Positions 13,933 through 15,993 of a DNA stretch of 15,993 nt are shown in pieces (the stretch's first letter is position 1; each line of letters begins with the position of its first letter). The notes under the pieces are model-generated. The model did not search any database. It had not been told where the DNA came from and was given only the letters and a program-made list of their open reading frames with translations. The stretch is from contig CAZMGF010000049.1 in the NCBI GenBank assembly GCA_964565765.1, positions 1 to 15,993 of the forward strand. The letters run 5' to 3'. Position numbers and translations under genes: made by a program. Source of the stretch: Bog-1181 sp964565765 (lineage in GTDB: Bacteria > Oederibacteriota > PGYV01 > Palsa-1178).

Positions 13933-15756
13933 TTATGGTTTATAAACAGGGTCGCACTTGTAACATACAATTACCCTGAAAACTGCGGTGTTTTTGGAAT
14001 TCGGATCCTTTAATACCAGATAATACAATCCGCTGACGACAAGCGAACTGTTTTTATTCCTGCCGTTCCATGTAAATCCGCCCGCGGAGGCTGAATAAGT
14101 ACCGTCATATACGAGCGAGCCGTCCATTGAGTAAATGTGTATCATCGTGCCGTCCTGAACATTGCCGACATGGAAAACTTTATCTCCGCCGTTGAGGCTG
14201 CCATTGGGATTATACGGGTTTGGGTAGACATAAGCATTGGAAAGCTGATTGTTTGTGGATGTAGGAACGGGAGTAATTGTCGCGGTGGCGCATAAAGGGC
14301 AGTTTGTCGGAGTTATTGTCGGCGTGAAAAATGAAGTAGCTGTCGGCGTCGGCGTCGCCGGCGGAAGAACATAGCCGCATATTTCAATGACGTTGGTCGC
14401 GTTAAGGAGCGGTTCATTATAAGAGGCGTCTATTGTATTGGTCCTTTCAACGTTCCAGTCAATTGTGGGGCCGTTATTTAATGACAAGACCCTGTAACAA
14501 AAAGTATTTCCTCCGGGACAGGTTGTGTCGACAAATTGATTGATGTCGCCCGGCACAACACTTCCAACAGCGGTCCCGACCAGGTCGTATTCCGCGGTGC
14601 CATTGCCTGCTGTATGCGCCGCCGACCTGTAAATATGGTAGCCGGTTACAGGAACCCAGGTAACCGACGAATAGCCGCTATTGGCCGCCGCGTAAGAAAG
14701 CGCTCCCGAAGCAAGCGGCGTCCAGCCTATGTAGGCGCCGTATGAGCCCTGCGAACCGAAAGCCGTTGTTACAGAAAGTCCGGCCGGCGAATCATAGCAT
14801 GGAAGGTCGGTGTTCGCGCCGAGTGTAAGATAATCGTAATACATTATCAGCGACCTTGAATTCGGGTACTGTGTAAAACCTCCGGGTATTGTCGGCGAAG
14901 GCATGCTGGTGTCGCTGTAAAATGTCTGCGGCGCGGGTATTATTACATTGGCTATATTCGACACGGAAAAATACCTGCCTGTTGCCCCCCCGAACCACTG
15001 GTTCGCGAGAAAATTAAGGGAAACTGTAACGTGATAAATCCACGGTTCCTGGGATGTTTCAACATATATTCCCTGCGGCGCGATGGTAATGGCCCCTGAA
15101 GTAATCGTTACATTTCCATCATACAACTGGACTACCTGGGAAACATAGCCGGGTGTATAATGATCGGCATTATAATTTAAGTATTCAAAAAAAGTTAAAT
15201 ATCCGTATTTGGACCAGTTGCCTGACGGCGTGGGGCATGGATTTGGATATGTTGAGCCGTCGCAGTTATCATTCTCAAAAAGGCTCTGCGGCAATGAAAT
15301 ATACTGCGGGTTAAAGTAATTGTTCCCGGTCCATTCCAGCCTCATCCAGCCTTCGCTGTGCGCCGGATTCGGCACGCAAACCAAGGTCCCGCTGCATGTT
15401 TCTCCAGAGGATCCGTCGGAGCACCCCTGCCCGTTGCAGGCGCCTATTATGGGTGTAGGATAGGGCGTAGGCGTCGGGAGCGACTGCAGGGCGCTCCATG
15501 AGGCGTAATCATTTTCCGAGCCTATCGGCGGCGCCTGCATTGTGCATCCGCTCGAAGCGTGGCTCGTATCAAAATCATTTACAAGATTTGGGCTTGTATA
15601 ATATGAATAATTGGTCACACATATTCCTGTCTGCGAATAAGTCGGATCGTAGGCATAAACATAGGGCGGATTTGTTTTATTTGTAATTGTACTTATCAAC
15701 TGGATAAGAATGATAGCAGCGAGAATAACACCCGTAAATATGAATGATTTTTTCAT
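13933..15756 (-). CDS. Large secreted modular protein with FN3-like and FlgD-Ig/sorting-type C-terminal domain
   Basis: A 607-residue protein of unknown function. A hydrophobic N-terminal segment (about 5-24) acts as signal peptide or anchor. A Tyr-, Pro- and Cys-rich region with a Thr-Pro linker (92-103) follows, then an aromatic-rich middle (about 130-320) and an FN3-like stretch (about 325-450, GWTPLASGALSY, VPVTGYHIYRS, FCYRVLSLNNG). A long Thr/Pro linker (465-506) leads to a C-terminal domain (507-607). That domain begins NAYVYPNPYNPN and contains MIHIYSMDGSLVYDG, FTWNGRN and VSGLYYLVL, the FlgD-Ig / T9SS-type pattern. CxxC motifs occur in the linker (486, 489) and nine residues before the C-terminal domain ends (598, 601). 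ATG 15756 has AGGAG seven bases upstream; the frame six codons longer lacks such a site. It is first in a unit with the PorV-like gene. Confidence 0.8.
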   Translation of the reverse strand: MKKSFIFTGVILAAIILIQLISTITNKTNPPYVYAYDPTYSQTGICVTNYSYYTSPNLVNDFDTSHASSGCTMQAPPIGSENDYASWSALQSLPTPTPYPTPIIGACNGQGCSDGSSGETCSGTLVCVPNPAHSEGWMRLEWTGNNYFNPQYISLPQSLFENDNCDGSTYPNPCPTPSGNWSKYGYLTFFEYLNYNADHYTPGYVSQVVQLYDGNVTITSGAITIAPQGIYVETSQEPWIYHVTVSLNFLANQWFGGATGRYFSVSNIANVIIPAPQTFYSDTSMPSPTIPGGFTQYPNSRSLIMYYDYLTLGANTDLPCYDSPAGLSVTTAFGSQGSYGAYIGWTPLASGALSYAAANSGYSSVTWVPVTGYHIYRSAAHTAGNGTAEYDLVGTAVGSVVPGDINQFVDTTCPGGNTFCYRVLSLNNGPTIDWNVERTNTIDASYNEPLLNATNVIEICGYVLPPATPTPTATSFFTPTITPTNCPLCATATITPVPTSTNNQLSNAYVYPNPYNPNGSLNGGDKVFHVGNVQDGTMIHIYSMDGSLVYDGTYSASAGGFTWNGRNKNSSLVVSGLYYLVLKDPNSKNTAVFRVIVCYKCDPVYKP

Positions 15757-15789
15757 TATAAAACTCCTTTCCAATTTCCCGTTTTTAAT

Positions 15790-15818
15790 ATTATATTTGA
15801 AGTTAAGGCTAAAGTCAA
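15790..15818 (-). promoter_or_regulatory. Sigma-70-type promoter of the secreted protein / PorV-like unit
   Basis: On the minus strand a TTGACT -35 box (15813-15818) and a perfect TATAAT -10 box (15790-15795) have a 17-base spacer, predicting a transcription start near 15783 and a leader of about 27 bases before the ATG. It is identical in boxes and spacing to the promoter upstream of hom. The rest of the 15757-15903 gap is AT-rich. It contains two direct TGACA copies (15841-15845, 15858-15862) of unclear meaning. Confidence 0.8.
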
Positions 15819-15903
15819 TGAAGTTTTTGTTTTAAAAATATGACATTTCATGGAATTTGACAAAATAGGTGTTTTATTAAGCAAATGAAGTAAAAACGGG
15901 GTT

Positions 15904-15993
15904 TTATCTCTTTTTTGACTGCCTTTTATAAAATAGATTATAAACAGACTTTTTCATAAAATTCTTTGAAGATACGAAGTTTTTCAGGAACAT
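15904..15993 (-). CDS. Possible C-terminal tail of an upstream gene, cut by the window edge
   Basis: An open frame of 29 codons enters from the window edge on the minus strand and ends with TAA at 15904-15906. The residues are basic (ending YKRQSKKR) and carry no recognisable motif. The frame is open up to the edge, and the next minus-strand gene starts after its own promoter, so this may be the end of the preceding gene. An ATG happens to lie at the very edge, so it could equally be chance. Confidence 0.3.
   Translation of the reverse strand: MFLKNFVSSKNFMKKSVYNLFYKRQSKKR

Overview
This window looks like a chromosomal segment of an uncultured, probably anaerobic, Gram-negative-type (diderm) bacterium. 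The diderm inference rests on a PorV-like outer-membrane barrel and a secreted protein with a FlgD-Ig/sorting-type C-terminal domain. Thr-Pro linkers joining FN3-like and FlgD-Ig-like modules, DUF362-ferredoxin proteins and TPR periplasmic proteins are the style I associate with candidate phyla such as Elusimicrobiota or Goldbacteria. That placement is an impression from protein style, not a phylogenetic result. All genes lie on the minus strand, so the transcription order runs from high to low coordinates. I see no tRNA, rRNA, CRISPR array or insertion sequence.

Region A (about 15993 to 12057) is a surface/secretion block. A possible C-terminal tail of an upstream gene is cut by the window edge. 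A near-consensus promoter (TTGACT-17-TATAAT) then precedes a 607-residue secreted, Pro/Thr-linked, Cys-rich protein. Next come a PorV/PorQ-like barrel with a C-terminal FN3 module and a small 152-residue protein that reads as an AAA+ (MoxR-like) domain that has lost its Walker A, Walker B aspartate and sensor-1 residues. The three appear to form one transcription unit.

Region B (about 12001 to 3958) is an aspartate-family and isoleucine-precursor operon. Its own promoter has the same boxes and the same 17-base spacer, and is followed by a leader of about 147 bases with hairpins. The order is homoserine dehydrogenase, threonine synthase, a TPR exported protein, an ApgM-type alkaline-phosphatase-superfamily protein in the place of a homoserine kinase, aspartate kinase with an internal translation start that would give a separate beta subunit, a 61-residue membrane-anchored micro-protein, and citramalate synthase. 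Together these supply threonine from aspartate (aspartate-semialdehyde dehydrogenase is not here). They also commit pyruvate to 2-oxobutyrate for isoleucine without threonine deaminase.

Region C (3925 to 103) holds a DUF362/ferredoxin protein, glutamate racemase, QueD-type 6-carboxytetrahydropterin synthase, RNase PH and the RdgB-type XTP/dITP pyrophosphatase, the last two with directly abutting stop and start codons. Between queD and rph lies a 157-base AT-rich gap containing an 18-bp perfect inverted repeat that encloses three small hairpins, a cloverleaf-like, MITE-like structure. No gene-free stretch exceeds 300 bases. The largest gaps are 11820-12056 and 15757-15993, 237 bases each.
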